Assembly (NCBI RefSeq): GCF_003206575.1
Contig: NZ_PZJO01000001.1
Span: 150,720 to 214,719 of the forward strand
From: Salinicola endophyticus
Lineage (GTDB): Bacteria > Pseudomonadota > Gammaproteobacteria > Pseudomonadales > Halomonadaceae
Reading direction: 5' to 3'
DNA: 64,000 bases
The position numbers and the translations under genes were made by a program. Each line of letters begins with the position of its first letter. Position 1 is the first letter of the stretch. This document shows positions 20,343 to 39,252 of this stretch, one piece after another. A model generated the notes under the pieces. The model ran no database searches. It was not told where the DNA came from and saw only the letters and a list, made by a program, of their open reading frames with translations.

Positions 20343-22925
20343 ATGCAGGATACGGCCGCCAGCAAAGCCCAGCAGCACACGCCGATGATGGCGCAGTACC
20401 TCAAGATCAAGCGCGAGCACCCCGAGGTGCTGCTCTTCTACCGCATGGGCGATTTCTACGAACTGTTCTACGACGATGCCAAGCGTGCCGCCAAGCTGCT
20501 CGACATCACCCTGACCGCGCGCGGCCAGTCCGCCGGCTCCCCGATTCCCATGGCCGGCGTACCCTATCACAGCGCCGAATCCTACCTGGCACGGCTGGTG
20601 CGCTCGGGCGAGTCGGTGGCGATCTGCGAGCAGATCGGCGACCCCGCCACCAGCAAGGGCCCGGTCGAGCGCCGGGTGGTGCGTATCGTCACCCCCGGCA
20701 CGCTGCACGACGAGGCGCTGCTGGACGAGCGCCGCGACAATCTGCTGGTGGCCCTGCACCGCCATGGCGAGCGCTGGGGTATCGCCTGGCTGGAACTCTC
20801 CAGCGGCCGCTTCGCCGTGCTCGAGGTCGACGGCGAGGCCGACATGCAGGCCGAGATCCATCGCCTGCAGCCAGCCGAGCTGCTCGCTGCCGAAACCCAG
20901 GACCTGCCGCCGGCGCTGACCGAGCGCACCGGTCTGCGCCGTCAGAACGACTGGCACTTCGATCTGGAGACCGCCAACCGCCTGCTGTGCGACCAGTTCC
21001 AGGTGGCCGATCTGCGCGGCTTCGGCTGCACCCATCTGGAGGTCGCGCTGGTCGCCGCCGGGGTGCTGATCGACTACGCCCGCGACACCCAGCGTTCACG
21101 CCTGCCCCACGTCAATGCGCTGAACATCGAGAGCCGCGACGACGCGGTGGTGATCGACGCCGCCAGCCGCCGCAACCTGGAGATCGACATCAATCTCGGC
21201 GGCAGCGGCGACAACACCCTGGCCAGCGTGCTCGACACCACTACCACGCCCATGGGGTCGCGCCTGCTCAAGCGCTGGCTCAACCGGCCGCTGCGCGATC
21301 GCGCCCAGGTGAGCGCGCGCCAGGCGGCGGTGCAGCTGCTGCTGGAACAGGACGACCATCTGGCGCTGCGCGAGATCCTGAGCGAGGTCGGCGACGTCGA
21401 GCGCATCCTCGCCCGGGTCGCCCTGCGCAGCGCCCGCCCGCGGGACCTGGCCCGCCTGCGCGACGCACTCAATGCACTGCCCCAGCTGCAGAGCGCGCTG
21501 GGCGCGATCGAGGGCGACAGCGCTCTCGACGACCTGGCCCGGCACATTCGCCCCTACCCGGAGACAGCGGCGACCCTCAGCCAGGCGCTGATCGACAACC
21601 CGCCGGTGGTGATACGCGACGGCGGCGTGATCCGCGAAGGCTTCGACGCCGAGCTCGACGAGTACCGCGGCCTGGCCGAACACGCCGGCGACTACCTGGT
21701 GAAGCTCGAACTGCGCGAGCGCGAGCGCACCGGCCTGGCCGGGCTCAAGGTCGGCTACAACCGGGTCCACGGCTACTATATCGAGATCCCCCGGGCCCAG
21801 GCCCGCGAGGTGCCGGTGGACTATATCCGGCGGCAGACACTGAAGAACGCCGAGCGCTTCATCATTCCCGAACTCAAGGAGTTCGAGGACAAGGCGCTGT
21901 CGGCCAAGTCGCGGGCCCTGGCGCGCGAAAAGCTGCTCTACGAGGGGCTGATCGAGACCCTCAACGCCGAGCTCGACGCTCTACAGGCCACCGCCCGGGC
22001 GCTGGCCGCGCTGGATGTGCTCTGCACCTTCGCCGAGCGCGCACGGAGTCTCGACTTCGTCCGCCCGCAGCTCGGCGAGACGCCCGGCTTCGAGATCATC
22101 GGCGGCCGCCACCCGGTGGTCGAGCACGTCAGCCAGCACCCCTTCGTGCCCAACGACTTGGCGCTCGACGACGCCCGCCGCATGCTGGTGATCACCGGCC
22201 CCAACATGGGCGGCAAGTCGACCTACATGCGCCAGGCCGCGCTGATCGCCCTGCTCGCACATACCGGCAGCTTCGTGCCCGCCGAGCGCGCCGAGATCGG
22301 TCCGGTGGATCGCATCTTCACCCGTATCGGCTCCAGCGACGACCTCGCCGGCGGCCGCTCGACCTTCATGGTCGAGATGACCGAGACCGCCAGCATCCTG
22401 CACAACGCCACCGCCGAGAGCCTGGTACTGATGGACGAGATCGGCCGCGGCACCAGCACCTTCGATGGCCTCTCGCTGGCCTGGGCCAGCGCCGAGCATC
22501 TGGCCCGGGCGCGCGCCTTCACCCTGTTCGCCACCCACTACTTCGAGATGACCGCCCTGGCCGAGCAGCAGGAGACGGTGGCCAATGTCCACCTCACCGC
22601 CGCCGAGCACAAGGAGGGCATCGTCTTCATGCACCGGGTCGAGGAGGGGCCGGCGAGCCAGAGCTACGGTCTCCAGGTGGCCCAGCTGGCCGGCGTGCCA
22701 CAGCCGGTGATCGCCCGCGCGCGGGAGAAGCTGGCCAGCCTCGAGCAGCCCCCGGTCGCCCCCGCCGAGCGCGGCGTGGCCGCCCACGCCGCCGCCCCGC
22801 AGCAGGCGGACCTGTTCGCGGCACCGCCGCATCCGCTGGTCGAGGCGCTGGAGTCCCTCGACGTCGATGCGCTCACCCCGCGTGCGGCGCTGGAACTGCT
22901 CTACGAGTGGAAGGCCCGACAGTAA
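20343..22925 (+). CDS. mutS: DNA mismatch repair protein MutS
   Basis: An 860-residue mismatch-recognition ATPase. The N-terminal mismatch-binding domain has the Phe-x-Glu motif in [14 protein letters not shown] (F wedge and E). Connector, lever and clamp domains follow ([18 protein letters not shown]), then the ATPase with Walker [29 protein letters not shown] and ATHYFEM. A C-terminal extension with a dimer/tetramer helix ends near [14 protein letters not shown]. Length is typical (about 855). Followed by a strong hairpin and fdxA. Confidence 0.98.
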   Translation: MQDTAASKAQQHTPMMAQYLKIKREHPEVLLFYRMGDFYELFYDDAKRAAKLLDITLTARGQSAGSPIPMAGVPYHSAESYLARLVRSGESVAICEQIGDPATSKGPVERRVVRIVTPGTLHDEALLDERRDNLLVALHRHGERWGIAWLELSSGRFAVLEVDGEADMQAEIHRLQPAELLAAETQDLPPALTERTGLRRQNDWHFDLETANRLLCDQFQVADLRGFGCTHLEVALVAAGVLIDYARDTQRSRLPHVNALNIESRDDAVVIDAASRRNLEIDINLGGSGDNTLASVLDTTTTPMGSRLLKRWLNRPLRDRAQVSARQAAVQLLLEQDDHLALREILSEVGDVERILARVALRSARPRDLARLRDALNALPQLQSALGAIEGDSALDDLARHIRPYPETAATLSQALIDNPPVVIRDGGVIREGFDAELDEYRGLAEHAGDYLVKLELRERERTGLAGLKVGYNRVHGYYIEIPRAQAREVPVDYIRRQTLKNAERFIIPELKEFEDKALSAKSRALAREKLLYEGLIETLNAELDALQATARALAALDVLCTFAERARSLDFVRPQLGETPGFEIIGGRHPVVEHVSQHPFVPNDLALDDARRMLVITGPNMGGKSTYMRQAALIALLAHTGSFVPAERAEIGPVDRIFTRIGSSDDLAGGRSTFMVEMTETASILHNATAESLVLMDEIGRGTSTFDGLSLAWASAEHLARARAFTLFATHYFEMTALAEQQETVANVHLTAAEHKEGIVFMHRVEEGPASQSYGLQVAQLAGVPQPVIARAREKLASLEQPPVAPAERGVAAHAAAPQQADLFAAPPHPLVEALESLDVDALTPRAALELLYEWKARQ

Positions 22926-22927
22926 CC

Positions 22928-22956
22928 CCGCGGCGGGCCGGGCAGGCCCGCCGCGG
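22928..22956 (+). terminator. GC-rich hairpin after mutS
   Basis: Perfect 12-bp inverted repeat CCGCGGCGGGCC (22928-22939) and GGCCCGCCGCGG (22945-22956) with a five-base loop, three bases after the mutS stop. It is followed by TATAACACC, not a U-run, so it may act as a weak intrinsic terminator or mRNA 3' protector. Confidence 0.6.
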
Positions 22957-23204
22957 TATAACACCATTCCCAGACGTTCCCAGCCTCAACTTGCCGCTTC
23001 CGGCAGGCGACGCCTAGAATATGGCGCCATTCGAACGTGGCATCCGCGTGCGCATGGCAGATACCCCGCTACGAACAGAACGGGGAGTCGTGAGCGGGTA
23101 GCAAGTGTAATAAAAGTGGCCGGTAGAGGCCGCGACCCAGGGACCGTGACCGAGAAAAAGCGGGGCCAGCCGCGTATCCGCCCCGGCAATAGGAGAGATC
23201 ACCC

Positions 23205-23528
23205 ATGACGTTCGTCGTCACCGAGAACTGCATCAAGTGCAAATACACCGACTGCGTCGAAGTCTGCCCGGTGGACTGCTTCTATGAGGGCCCGAACTTC
23301 CTCGTCATCCACCCCGACGAGTGCATCGACTGCGCCCTGTGCGAGCCGGAGTGCCCCGCCGAGGCGATCTTCTCGGAAGACGAGCTGCCGGCGGGTCAGG
23401 AGAAGTTCATCGAACTCAATGCGGAGCTTTCCGAAGTGTGGCCCAATATCACCGAGCAGAAGGCGCCGCCGGAAGATGCCAAGGAGTGGGATGGCAAGCC
23501 AAACAAGATCGAGCTGCTCGAACGCTGA
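23205..23528 (+). CDS. fdxA: Seven-iron ferredoxin FdxA
   Basis: A 107-residue electron carrier with one 3Fe-4S and one 4Fe-4S cluster. By comparison with Azotobacter ferredoxin I, Cys9, Cys17 and Cys50 hold the 3Fe cluster, and Cys21, Cys40, Cys43 and Cys46 the 4Fe cluster; Cys12 and Cys25 are also conserved. The acidic C-terminal half ([22 protein letters not shown]) is the usual FdxA extension. Start is supported by GGAGAG nine bases upstream. mutS-fdxA adjacency is common in pseudomonads and relatives. The stop codon is the first part of a large inverted-repeat element. Confidence 0.96.
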   Translation: MTFVVTENCIKCKYTDCVEVCPVDCFYEGPNFLVIHPDECIDCALCEPECPAEAIFSEDELPAGQEKFIELNAELSEVWPNITEQKAPPEDAKEWDGKPNKIELLER

Positions 23529-23648
23529 TTTGCTATTACGCTTGGCCATACTGTGTTGAAATCAATCTCAAAGTGCTCATTTACACCTCGTAAACTCCGC
23601 TTTTACGATTGATTTCGCCTTGTCTGGCCTGCGCTCATTACGCAAATC
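23527..23648. repeat. Palindromic intergenic element, copy B
   Basis: A roughly 122-bp imperfect palindrome starting inside the fdxA stop codon. Outer arms are GATTTGC (23527-23533) and GCAAATC (23642-23648). The core stem is GAAATCAATC (23558-23567) with GATTGATTTC (23607-23616), and TTTAC (23580-23584) with GTAAA (23590-23594) around a five-base loop. The core is shared with the element at 55800-55942. It probably folds as a long terminator-like hairpin. Confidence 0.8.
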
Positions 23649-23679
23649 GGACGCAATCGGACGCCCGCTGCCGAAGAAC

Positions 23680-23712
23680 GCAAGAAGGCCGCTCGATGAG
23701 CGGCCTTCTTGC
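23680..23712. terminator. Bidirectional hairpin between fdxA and eno
   Basis: Perfect 15-bp inverted repeat GCAAGAAGGCCGCTC (23680-23694) and GAGCGGCCTTCTTGC (23698-23712), loop GAT. It lies between the convergent fdxA and eno genes and could end both transcripts, although neither side has a clean U-run. Confidence 0.75.
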
Positions 23713-23789
23713 ATTGGGCGAACACAGCCCGATCGCCGGTGCTGTCGCAAGCCGGGCACCCTCTCAACAGTGCCCGACTCGACGATCCG

Positions 23790-25139
<1,350 letters not shown>

Positions 25140-25331
25140 TCAAGCAGTGAGCGTGAAGCGTCCGGCACGGCCGCGCGCCGGATGCGGAAAAGCGGATTCA
25201 TGTTACCAGCTTTCGGCGGTGCGACGAGACGCCGAGCGGCGTTTCGCGGCCATCTGTACGCACCGAGAAGCGCGCACGAATCCCGAAAAGGCAGTACGGG
25301 CCCGAAGAGAGTATGAACCCCCACAAAGAGA

Positions 25332-25359
25332 GCGGGGGATGAATCGCTTCATCCCCCGC
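25332..25359 (-). terminator. Terminator after pyrG
   Basis: Perfect 12-bp inverted repeat GCGGGGGATGAA (25332-25343) and TTCATCCCCCGC (25348-25359), loop TCGC, five bases past the pyrG stop; on the minus strand the stem is followed by TCTCTTTGTGG. This suggests eno has its own promoter in the 25113-25331 interval. Confidence 0.8.
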
Positions 25360-25364
25360 CGTGG

Positions 25365-27101
<1,737 letters not shown>

Positions 27102-27150
27102 CTACCAGAGAGCGGCCGCCGGCTCAATTTGCGCAGCGCGAAAGCGCCGC

Positions 27151-27858
27151 TCAGCCGTGCACCGCCCGCTGCAGCCGCTCCAGGCGATGGTCGCGGATAC
27201 CCAGGGCGTGGAGATCACTGACCGTGTTGTCGAGATACTCGCGGCACGAGCCGAGCACGCCGCGGCCGGTGCGCAGCAGCTGGATCACCGTCTCGTCGGA
27301 CTGACGCCCGATGTAACGGTCATGGGCCGGATTGATCACGAAGGCGATGCCCCACAGGGTGCCGATATCGCTGGCCAGCCGCACCCAGCGCGGCTGATAG
27401 GCGCCGGTGAGCATTTCGCGGCGCCACACCAGGGTCAGCTCACGCTCCAGGTTGGCCGCCGGCACCCGCAGCGCCACCCCACGGCACGAGCCCCCCGGCG
27501 CCAGCGCCAGCATCAGCCCCGGGGACTCGGGCGTACCACGGCCGTGCTCGAGCTTGAGGCAGAAGTCGCGATGATAGCCGTAGAGCCGGCAGGTGTGGCG
27601 CTCGGCGACCTCGACGCAGGGGTTCCAGATCAGCGAGCCGTAGGCGAACAGATAGACGCCATCGAGCCCGCGGGCGGGCTCGGGCACGCTCGCCAGCATC
27701 TCGCGGATGGAGGCGGTCAGCGCCGCCGGCGAGGTCAGCGGCACGTCGGGATAGGTGCGCTCGAAGTAACTGCGCAGGCGGTCCTGTTCGAGCACCTCGC
27801 GGGTCATCGCGAGCGACTGCTCGCCCGACTGCGGGTCACTGGCTTGGGAGTCTCTCAT
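27151..27858 (-). CDS. ChaC-like gamma-glutamylcyclotransferase
   Basis: A 235-residue protein of the ChaC family, which degrades glutathione to 5-oxoproline and Cys-Gly. It carries the family signature VYLFAYGSLIWNPC (substrate-binding YGSL loop), RLYGYHRDFCLKLEHGRGTPESPG, LALAPGGSCRGVALRV, WRREMLTGAY and AFVINPAHDRYIG. The likely catalytic Glu is in the LVWRREML helix region by family comparison. About 40-50 residues precede the conserved domain. Start taken at ATG 27858 (MRDSQAS); ATG 27807 (MTREVLE) is possible, and neither has a strong ribosome binding site. Placed between the uraA-like gene and pyrG. Confidence 0.88.
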   Translation of the reverse strand: MRDSQASDPQSGEQSLAMTREVLEQDRLRSYFERTYPDVPLTSPAALTASIREMLASVPEPARGLDGVYLFAYGSLIWNPCVEVAERHTCRLYGYHRDFCLKLEHGRGTPESPGLMLALAPGGSCRGVALRVPAANLERELTLVWRREMLTGAYQPRWVRLASDIGTLWGIAFVINPAHDRYIGRQSDETVIQLLRTGRGVLGSCREYLDNTVSDLHALGIRDHRLERLQRAVHG

Positions 27859-27931
27859 GCGGGTTACCCATGGCATTGATCGAGCGGCCGCCGATACGGC
27901 GACCTCGGCGGGCCGGCTTGGCGTACCTATT

Positions 27932-29242
27932 CTAGGACTGGGCGTCGGGCTGGCGTCTGCCCACGCCATAACGCAGCAGCGCATGCAGGCCAATGGCACC
28001 GAAGGTGGCGGTACCGATGCCATCCAGGGTAAAGCCCCCGAGGGCCAGCGAGAAGTTGCCCGCGCCCAGCACCAGCGTCACCGCCACCACGATCAGGTTG
28101 GTGGTATCGCCCAGATCGACCGCGTTCTGCACCCAGATGCGCGCGCCGGCCACCGCGATCAGCCCGAACACCACGATCGAAGCCCCCGCCAGCACCGGGC
28201 CGGGAATAGTCTGGATCAGCGCGCCGAAACGCGGCGAGAAGCCCAGCAGGATGGCGAAACCGGCGGCGGCGACGAAGATCAGCGTCGAGTAGACCTTGGT
28301 CACCGCCATCACGCCGATGTTCTCGGCATAGGTGGTGACGCCGGTGCCGCCGGCACTGCCCGAGACCACGGTGGCCACGCCGTCGGCGAAGAAGGCGCGC
28401 CCGATGTAGGGGTCGAGATCGCGCCCGGTCATCGCGCCCACCGCCTTGATGTGCCCCAGGTTCTCGGCCACCAGGATCACCGCCACCGGGGCGATCAGGA
28501 CCATGGCATGGGGATCGACATGCGGCGCACTGAAGGTCGGCATCCCCAGCCAGGGGGCGGCGCTGATCACCGAGAAGTCGATCGGCGTGCCCCAGCCGAA
28601 GCCGTTGGTGACCAGCGCGTAGATCGCATAGGCGGCAATCAGCCCGATCAGGATCAGCAGCCGCTGCAGCATGCCCCGGGTGAGTACCGCCGCCAGTCCG
28701 ATGCAGAGCACGGTCACCAGCGCCATGAGCGAATCGAAGGTGGAGCCGGCGACATTGGCCACCGCCACCGGGGCCAGGTTGAGGCCGATGGTCATGACGA
28801 TGGCGCCGGTCACCACCGGCGGGATCAGCACGTCGATCCAGCGCGTGCCCAGCGCCATCACCACCAGTCCGACCAGGGCGTAGAGCACCCCGCAGGCGAT
28901 GATGCCGCCCAGTGCCACGCCGATATTGGGGTTGGCGCCGCTACCGGCATAGCCGGTGGCCGCGATCACCACACCAATGAAGGCGAAGCTGGAGCCCAGA
29001 TAGCTGGGCACCCGACCGCCGACGACGACAAAGAACAGCAGCGTACCGATCCCCGACATCAGGATCGCCAGATTGGGGTCGAAACCCATCAGCAGCGGCG
29101 CCAGCACGGTGGAGCCGAACATCGCCACGGCGTGCTGGATCCCCATCAATAGGGTCTGCGGGGCGGGGAGCGTCTCGTCGGGGGCGACCAGGGCGACACG
29201 CTTGGCGTCGACGCGGCGCCAGTGCGGAAACCAGGATGACAT
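27932..29242 (-). CDS. uraA: Uracil/pyrimidine permease (NCS2 family, UraA/RutG-like)
   Basis: A 436-residue nucleobase:cation symporter-2 with about 14 hydrophobic helices. Diagnostic segments: LLMGIQHAVAMFGSTVLAPLLMGFDP (two pieces of helix 1), VPSYLGSSFAFIG, the carboxylate-bearing VILVAENLGHIKAVGAMTGRDL, and SGSAGGTGVTTYAENIGVMAVTKVYS. The AEN and TTYAENIG motifs place it with uracil-type permeases rather than xanthine/urate carriers. It lies upstream of the ChaC-like gene and pyrG; import of uracil alongside CTP synthesis is a loose functional link. UraA versus RutG cannot be separated here, since no rut genes are nearby. Confidence 0.9.
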   Translation of the reverse strand: MSSWFPHWRRVDAKRVALVAPDETLPAPQTLLMGIQHAVAMFGSTVLAPLLMGFDPNLAILMSGIGTLLFFVVVGGRVPSYLGSSFAFIGVVIAATGYAGSGANPNIGVALGGIIACGVLYALVGLVVMALGTRWIDVLIPPVVTGAIVMTIGLNLAPVAVANVAGSTFDSLMALVTVLCIGLAAVLTRGMLQRLLILIGLIAAYAIYALVTNGFGWGTPIDFSVISAAPWLGMPTFSAPHVDPHAMVLIAPVAVILVAENLGHIKAVGAMTGRDLDPYIGRAFFADGVATVVSGSAGGTGVTTYAENIGVMAVTKVYSTLIFVAAAGFAILLGFSPRFGALIQTIPGPVLAGASIVVFGLIAVAGARIWVQNAVDLGDTTNLIVVAVTLVLGAGNFSLALGGFTLDGIGTATFGAIGLHALLRYGVGRRQPDAQS

Positions 29243-29579
29243 CGGGTGCGTTCTCCAGGGCGTCAGGCCGGCCAGCGCCGGCGCTCTGCCCCCGTCGGGG
29301 GCAATCGTTCGGACTCAGGCTTTGCACGAAAACTGCCTACGCTCGCCGGGTTTTCGTGCAAATCCTGGAAGGACAGGCGCGCGACGCCTGGCGCCGCGGA
29401 CCGCCGCGCATTCTACCGCAGTCGCAGGCCGCTGCCTCTCCCCGTGGTTTCGCGCCACGTCGGCGCAGGGGTGAACTACGCTGAGGCTATCGGTGCCGTC
29501 ACGCGGCCCGAACGCGAGTTCCCGGCGTCGCCATCGGGGAGGGATGGGGCGCCCGCCACCAGCCAACCAGGGAGTGGAT
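29243..29579. other. Divergent control region between uraA and the FAD oxidoreductase
   Basis: A 337-bp gap with no gene. It contains the inverted repeat at 29321-29362 and a small GCCCCCGTCGGGGGC hairpin near 29287-29302. No clear sigma70 promoter could be assigned for either gene. Confidence 0.55.
29321..29362. repeat. Short inverted-repeat element related to the 55.8-kb palindrome
   Basis: Perfect 13-bp arms TTTGCACGAAAAC (29321-29333) and GTTTTCGTGCAAA (29350-29362). The loop and arm edge read AACTGCCTACGCTCGCC, 16/17 identical to AACTGCCTGCGCTCGCC at 55814-55830 in palindrome copy A, which suggests a common repeat family. Confidence 0.75.
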
Positions 29580-30767
29580 ATGCAACGCTACGACTATCTC
29601 ATCGTCGGCGCCGGCATGGTCGCCGCCAACGCCGTCGACGGCATCCGCGAGCGCGACAGCGAGGGCAGCATCGGCATTCTGGGCGCCGAGTCCCGCGGGC
29701 CAGTGACCCGCCCGGCGCTCTCCAAGAAGCTCTGGACCGATCCCGATTTCGGCTACGACAAGATCTGGATGCAGCCGGAGCAGGACCCCGGCACCACGCT
29801 CCACGTCGACACTCGGGTCAGCGCCATCGACCGCCAGGCGCGAAAGGTCACCACTCGCACCGGCGAGACCTTCGGCTATGGCCAGCTGCTGCTCGCCACC
29901 GGCTGCGAGCCGATCCGCCTGGATCTGGCCGAGAGCGAGCGGGTGCGCTACTTCCGCAGCGTCGATGACTACGACCATCTGCGCCGGCTGGCGGGCGCAG
30001 GCCGCCATATCGCAGTGGTCGGCGGCAGCTATATCGGCAGCGAGCTGGCCGCGGCGCTGATCCAGAACGACTGCCGCGTCACCCTGATCTGCCCGGAACC
30101 GGTCCTGGGCGGCGGCATGCTGCCGGCCGAGGTCGCCGACCGCCTGCACCAGACTTACCTCGACCGCGGCGTGGCACTGCTCAGCGGGCGCACGGTGAAG
30201 ACGGGGCGCGAGGTCGACGGCACGGTCACGCTCGAACTCGACGACGGCAGCGAACTCGCCGCCGACGGCGTGATGTTGGGACTCGGGGTCGAGCCGTGCA
30301 CCGAGCTGGCACAGGCGGCCGGGCTCGAGGTCGACGGGGGCATCCTGGTCGACGAGCGGCTGCGCACCGCCGACGCCGCGATCTACGCCGCCGGCGACGT
30401 CGCCACCTACCCCGACCGCATCCTCGGGCGCTGGCACGCCGAACACGTCGATAACGCCAACTGCCAGGGCGCCGCGGTCGGGCGCATCATGGCCGGCAGC
30501 GACGAAGCCTACACCCACACGCCCTACTTCTACTCCAACGTCTTCGATATCGCCTGGAAGGCGCTGGGGCGGCTCGACGCCACGCTGGAGATCGTCGCCG
30601 ACAGCGCCGACGACAAGGGAATCTACTACTACCTGGAGGCGGGCCGGGTGGTGGGGGTACTGCTGCTCGGCTTCGACGAGGCGCCGCTCGACGCCGCGCG
30701 TGAGGTGCTCGCCGAGCCCGGGCCGCAGGATGCCGCCACGCTCACCGGACGCATTCCGCTGGCGTGA
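29580..30767 (+). CDS. FAD-dependent NAD(P)H oxidoreductase (AIF/ferredoxin-reductase-like)
   Basis: A 395-residue pyridine nucleotide-disulfide oxidoreductase family protein. FAD-binding GxGxxA is at residues 10-15 (YLIVGAGMVAANA), the NAD(P)H-binding motif is VVGGSYIGSELAAAL, and the second FAD contact is IYAAGDVATYPD. The C-terminal domain (TPYFYSNVFDIAWKALGRLD) resembles AIF-type and class III ferredoxin or rubredoxin reductases rather than disulfide reductases, and no redox CxxxxC is present. The ATG at 29580 has GGGAG about seven bases before it. No ferredoxin or oxygenase gene is adjacent, so its electron acceptor is unknown. Convergent with the small 80-residue gene. Confidence 0.85.
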   Translation: MQRYDYLIVGAGMVAANAVDGIRERDSEGSIGILGAESRGPVTRPALSKKLWTDPDFGYDKIWMQPEQDPGTTLHVDTRVSAIDRQARKVTTRTGETFGYGQLLLATGCEPIRLDLAESERVRYFRSVDDYDHLRRLAGAGRHIAVVGGSYIGSELAAALIQNDCRVTLICPEPVLGGGMLPAEVADRLHQTYLDRGVALLSGRTVKTGREVDGTVTLELDDGSELAADGVMLGLGVEPCTELAQAAGLEVDGGILVDERLRTADAAIYAAGDVATYPDRILGRWHAEHVDNANCQGAAVGRIMAGSDEAYTHTPYFYSNVFDIAWKALGRLDATLEIVADSADDKGIYYYLEAGRVVGVLLLGFDEAPLDAAREVLAEPGPQDAATLTGRIPLA

Positions 30768-30793
30768 GCGGCACGCGAGATGCGTCCGCCGGT

Positions 30794-30817
30794 TGCCGAC
30801 GGCTCAGGCCGTCGGCA
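30794..30817. terminator. Hairpin between convergent genes
   Basis: Perfect 10-bp inverted repeat TGCCGACGGC (30794-30803) and GCCGTCGGCA (30808-30817), loop TCAG. It overlaps the stop codon of the small minus-strand gene (30804-30806) and follows the oxidoreductase stop by 26 bp. No U-run, so termination is uncertain. Confidence 0.5.
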
Positions 30818-31046
30818 GGCGGGCGGCCATCACCCGGGAGCGACGCTCGATCTCTTCGAGCATGCCGGCACACTCGTCGGACATGCCACTGTCACGGGTC
30901 TTGCCCAGTGCCAGCAGCGCTTCCAGCTGGCGGCACACCGCGCTCGCCTGATCGGCGTCGGCGACATCGCTGTCGAGCACGTGATCTTCCAGCGTGCGCA
31001 TCAGCGTATTGGCCTGGTCGAGAATATTGCGTTCGAGTCGGATCAT
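30804..31046 (-). CDS. Small helical protein of unknown function (80 aa)
   Basis: I do not recognise this protein. The ATG at 31046 has an excellent AAAGGTGA about six bases upstream. The sequence MIRLERNILDQANTLMRTL... through ...RSRVMAARLPTA is predicted to be nearly all alpha-helical with heptad-like leucines and a mix of acidic and basic residues (LDQANTLMRTLEDHVL, AVCRQLEALLALGKT, MLEEIERRSRVMAAR), like a small helical-hairpin or coiled-coil protein. Two cysteines are present. It is a single gene between the oxidoreductase and gltD, whose 3' tandem repeat lies about 100 bp upstream. Confidence 0.65.
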   Translation of the reverse strand: MIRLERNILDQANTLMRTLEDHVLDSDVADADQASAVCRQLEALLALGKTRDSGMSDECAGMLEEIERRSRVMAARLPTA

Positions 31047-31152
31047 GCGGTCACCTTTGGCGTTTGCGATGCAGGGAAAGCGCGCCACTCTAGCGATTCG
31101 GCGCCGCCGACACCACCCCGAGTGGCCATCTGCCGCGTCGCCGAGTCGCGCG

Positions 31153-32694
<1,542 letters not shown>

Positions 32695-32895
32695 TTAATC
32701 CGGGTAGCCGATCGAGGCTGACTCGATCGGCGAGCAGGTCGAACCGGGGCGGTTCAGTGCCCCGAGGCGCCCGGCGCCCCGGGGCCACCGCCGATCGGGT
32801 CCTGGCGGGGCTCCGGGCACCATGCAACGCCGTGATTCGCCTACCCAAGCATTGATGCCGTGCGCTGCATCACTCGGGCTGACGCCGCTTCTTAT

Positions 32896-37347
<4,452 letters not shown>

Positions 37348-38087
37348 GGGCGTGCCTCACAGAACAAGGGAACTTGCATTCGGTAAAATACAGGGAGATA
37401 ATATAAGGTTTGTTGTTATTTCCGACCGCTCTAACTGTCGGCTTTCAGCGCCACCTCGCTGCGACGCTAGCGCCGTGGAACGGCGTCAAAAGGCCGCCCA
37501 GAATAGCCACTCCCCCGCCGCAACGCAATCGCGCGCCGCCCCGCCCTCTGCGATAAAACCATTGAAAATCGAGGACTTATATTTATAACTAAAAAAATTA
37601 CCTGACAGCTCAACGGCTTAGAGAGGCGTCTTCGACTAAAGTCTAAATACTAGGCTCGACACGCATCGACACACCCGAACCACCCCCTCACCCCATGCCG
37701 ATACGACATACTTCATGCCAATTGCATGCATGACCCCACCCTGAGACTGCCGTCGCGATGCTGCCCACCAGATCGCGGGTACGTAGCAGGGCGAACACGC
37801 CCGTCAGGGAGAGGGCCGGTCAGCGCGGTGACAGCGATAAGGATAGCGCAGCGAAGAAGACAGCCTGGCGGAAGCGCGCGCCGGCGGGGCCACAGGCACA
37901 CCCTGGGTGCGACGTCTTGGGAATGATGTCTTGGGAGCGACGCCGCGGCGTGAGGCGCGCCACGGCGTCGCTCTCCGGCACGGCAGAGGGGCCTACGCCC
38001 GCCCCAGTCGGAAAGACGCCGATGGCACCGCCACGGCGGGCATGGCGACCACCGCACGGGCGGGATATTCGGCGGCGTGGCGCCCGC
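37348..38087. other. 740-bp gene-poor region between aroB and gltB
   Basis: No reading frame looks like a protein. Two AT-rich patches (37369-37420 and 37555-37665) contrast with the GC-rich rest; the first, with minus-strand TATATTATC near 37396-37404, probably carries the gltB promoter. A 14-bp tandem pair, GACGTCTTGGGAAT (37911) and GATGTCTTGGGAGC (37925), lies near the aroB end. In many relatives a damX/SPOR gene sits here; none is visible. Confidence 0.6.
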
Positions 38088-39200
38088 TCAGGCGCGGGGG
38101 AAACGCTCGATCAGGCGTTCGAGCATGGCCGGATCGGTGTCGTCATGGATCGCGGCGCGCCCCAGCGCCTCGAGCAGGATCAGCCGCAGGCGGCTGTCGA
38201 GATTCTTCTTGTCCAGACGCATGCGCTCGAGGAAGTCATCGACACCCATGGCGGCGGGCGCCACCCGCGGCAGCCCCGCCGCCGCCAGCACCGCTCCGAT
38301 ACGCTCGACCTCGGCGCCGGTGAGCCAGCCGCGCTCGGCCGACAGTGCCGCGGCCATGGCCATGCCGGCACCCACTGCCTCGCCATGCAGCCAGTTGCCG
38401 TAACCCTGGTGCGCCTCGATGGCGTGACCGAAGGTGTGGCCGAGATTGAGCAGCGCACGCACGCCCTGCTCGGTCTCGTCCTCGGCGACGATCTCCGCCT
38501 TGATCTCACAGCTGCGGCGAATGGCGCGGCGGATCGCGGCGGCGTCCAGCGCGCGCAGGGCTGGCATTTCGCGCTCGAGCCAGTCGAGAAAGGCAGCATC
38601 CCAGATCAGGCCGTACTTGATCACCTCGGCCAGCCCCGCCGAAAGCTCGCGCTCGGGCAGCGTCGCCAGGGTCTGGGTATCGATCAGCACCGCACGCGGC
38701 TGCCAGAAGGCGCCGATCATGTTCTTGCCGCGCGGATGGTTGACCCCGGTCTTGCCCCCCACCGAGGAGTCGACCTGGGCCAGCAGCGTGGTCGGCACCT
38801 GGATGAAGGCGACACCGCGCTGGTAGCTCGCCGCGGCGTAGCCGGCCATGTCGCCGATGACCCCACCGCCGAGGGCGACGAGGGTGCAGCGGCGGTTGAA
38901 GCCGGCCGCCAGCAGCGCATCCCAGATGCGCTCCACCGAGGCCAGGGTCTTGGTCGCCTCGCCGTCGGGCAGGATCACCTCGCACACCTCGAGATCGGCC
39001 CCGCTCAGGGTGTGACGAAGCCGGTCGAGATAGTGCGGGGCGACGGTCGCGTTGGTGACGATCATCACCTGGCGCCCGGCCAGATAGGGCAGCAGGCAGC
39101 CCGGATCGTCGAGCAGCCCGGCGCCGATATGGATGGGGTAGGTGCGCTCGCCGAGCGCGACACTCAGCGACTCCATGGCGGCGGAAGGAGACTGCGTCAT
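38088..39200 (-). CDS. aroB: 3-dehydroquinate synthase
   Basis: A 370-residue NAD- and metal-dependent enzyme of the shikimate pathway, converting DAHP to 3-dehydroquinate. Family motifs are [47 protein letters not shown], the metal-ligand Glu in GLAEVIKYG, and the His ligands in [11 protein letters not shown] and HGEAVGAGM. Start at ATG 39200 has AAGGG upstream; the family-like sequence begins at MESLSV eight residues later. It follows aroK after 52 bp and is probably the last gene of the pilMNOPQ-aroKB operon. Confidence 0.96.
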   Translation of the reverse strand: MTQSPSAAMESLSVALGERTYPIHIGAGLLDDPGCLLPYLAGRQVMIVTNATVAPHYLDRLRHTLSGADLEVCEVILPDGEATKTLASVERIWDALLAAGFNRRCTLVALGGGVIGDMAGYAAASYQRGVAFIQVPTTLLAQVDSSVGGKTGVNHPRGKNMIGAFWQPRAVLIDTQTLATLPERELSAGLAEVIKYGLIWDAAFLDWLEREMPALRALDAAAIRRAIRRSCEIKAEIVAEDETEQGVRALLNLGHTFGHAIEAHQGYGNWLHGEAVGAGMAMAAALSAERGWLTGAEVERIGAVLAAAGLPRVAPAAMGVDDFLERMRLDKKNLDSRLRLILLEALGRAAIHDDTDPAMLERLIERFPRA

Positions 39201-39252
39201 GACGGGTGACCCTTGTACGAGTGAGCGAAGTGGCGCGCCTGCCGTGGTACGA

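Noticed and set aside
37713-38057. A 114-residue minus-strand frame between aroB and gltB
   Set aside because: Arg/Pro/Cys-rich random-looking sequence with no ribosome binding site.
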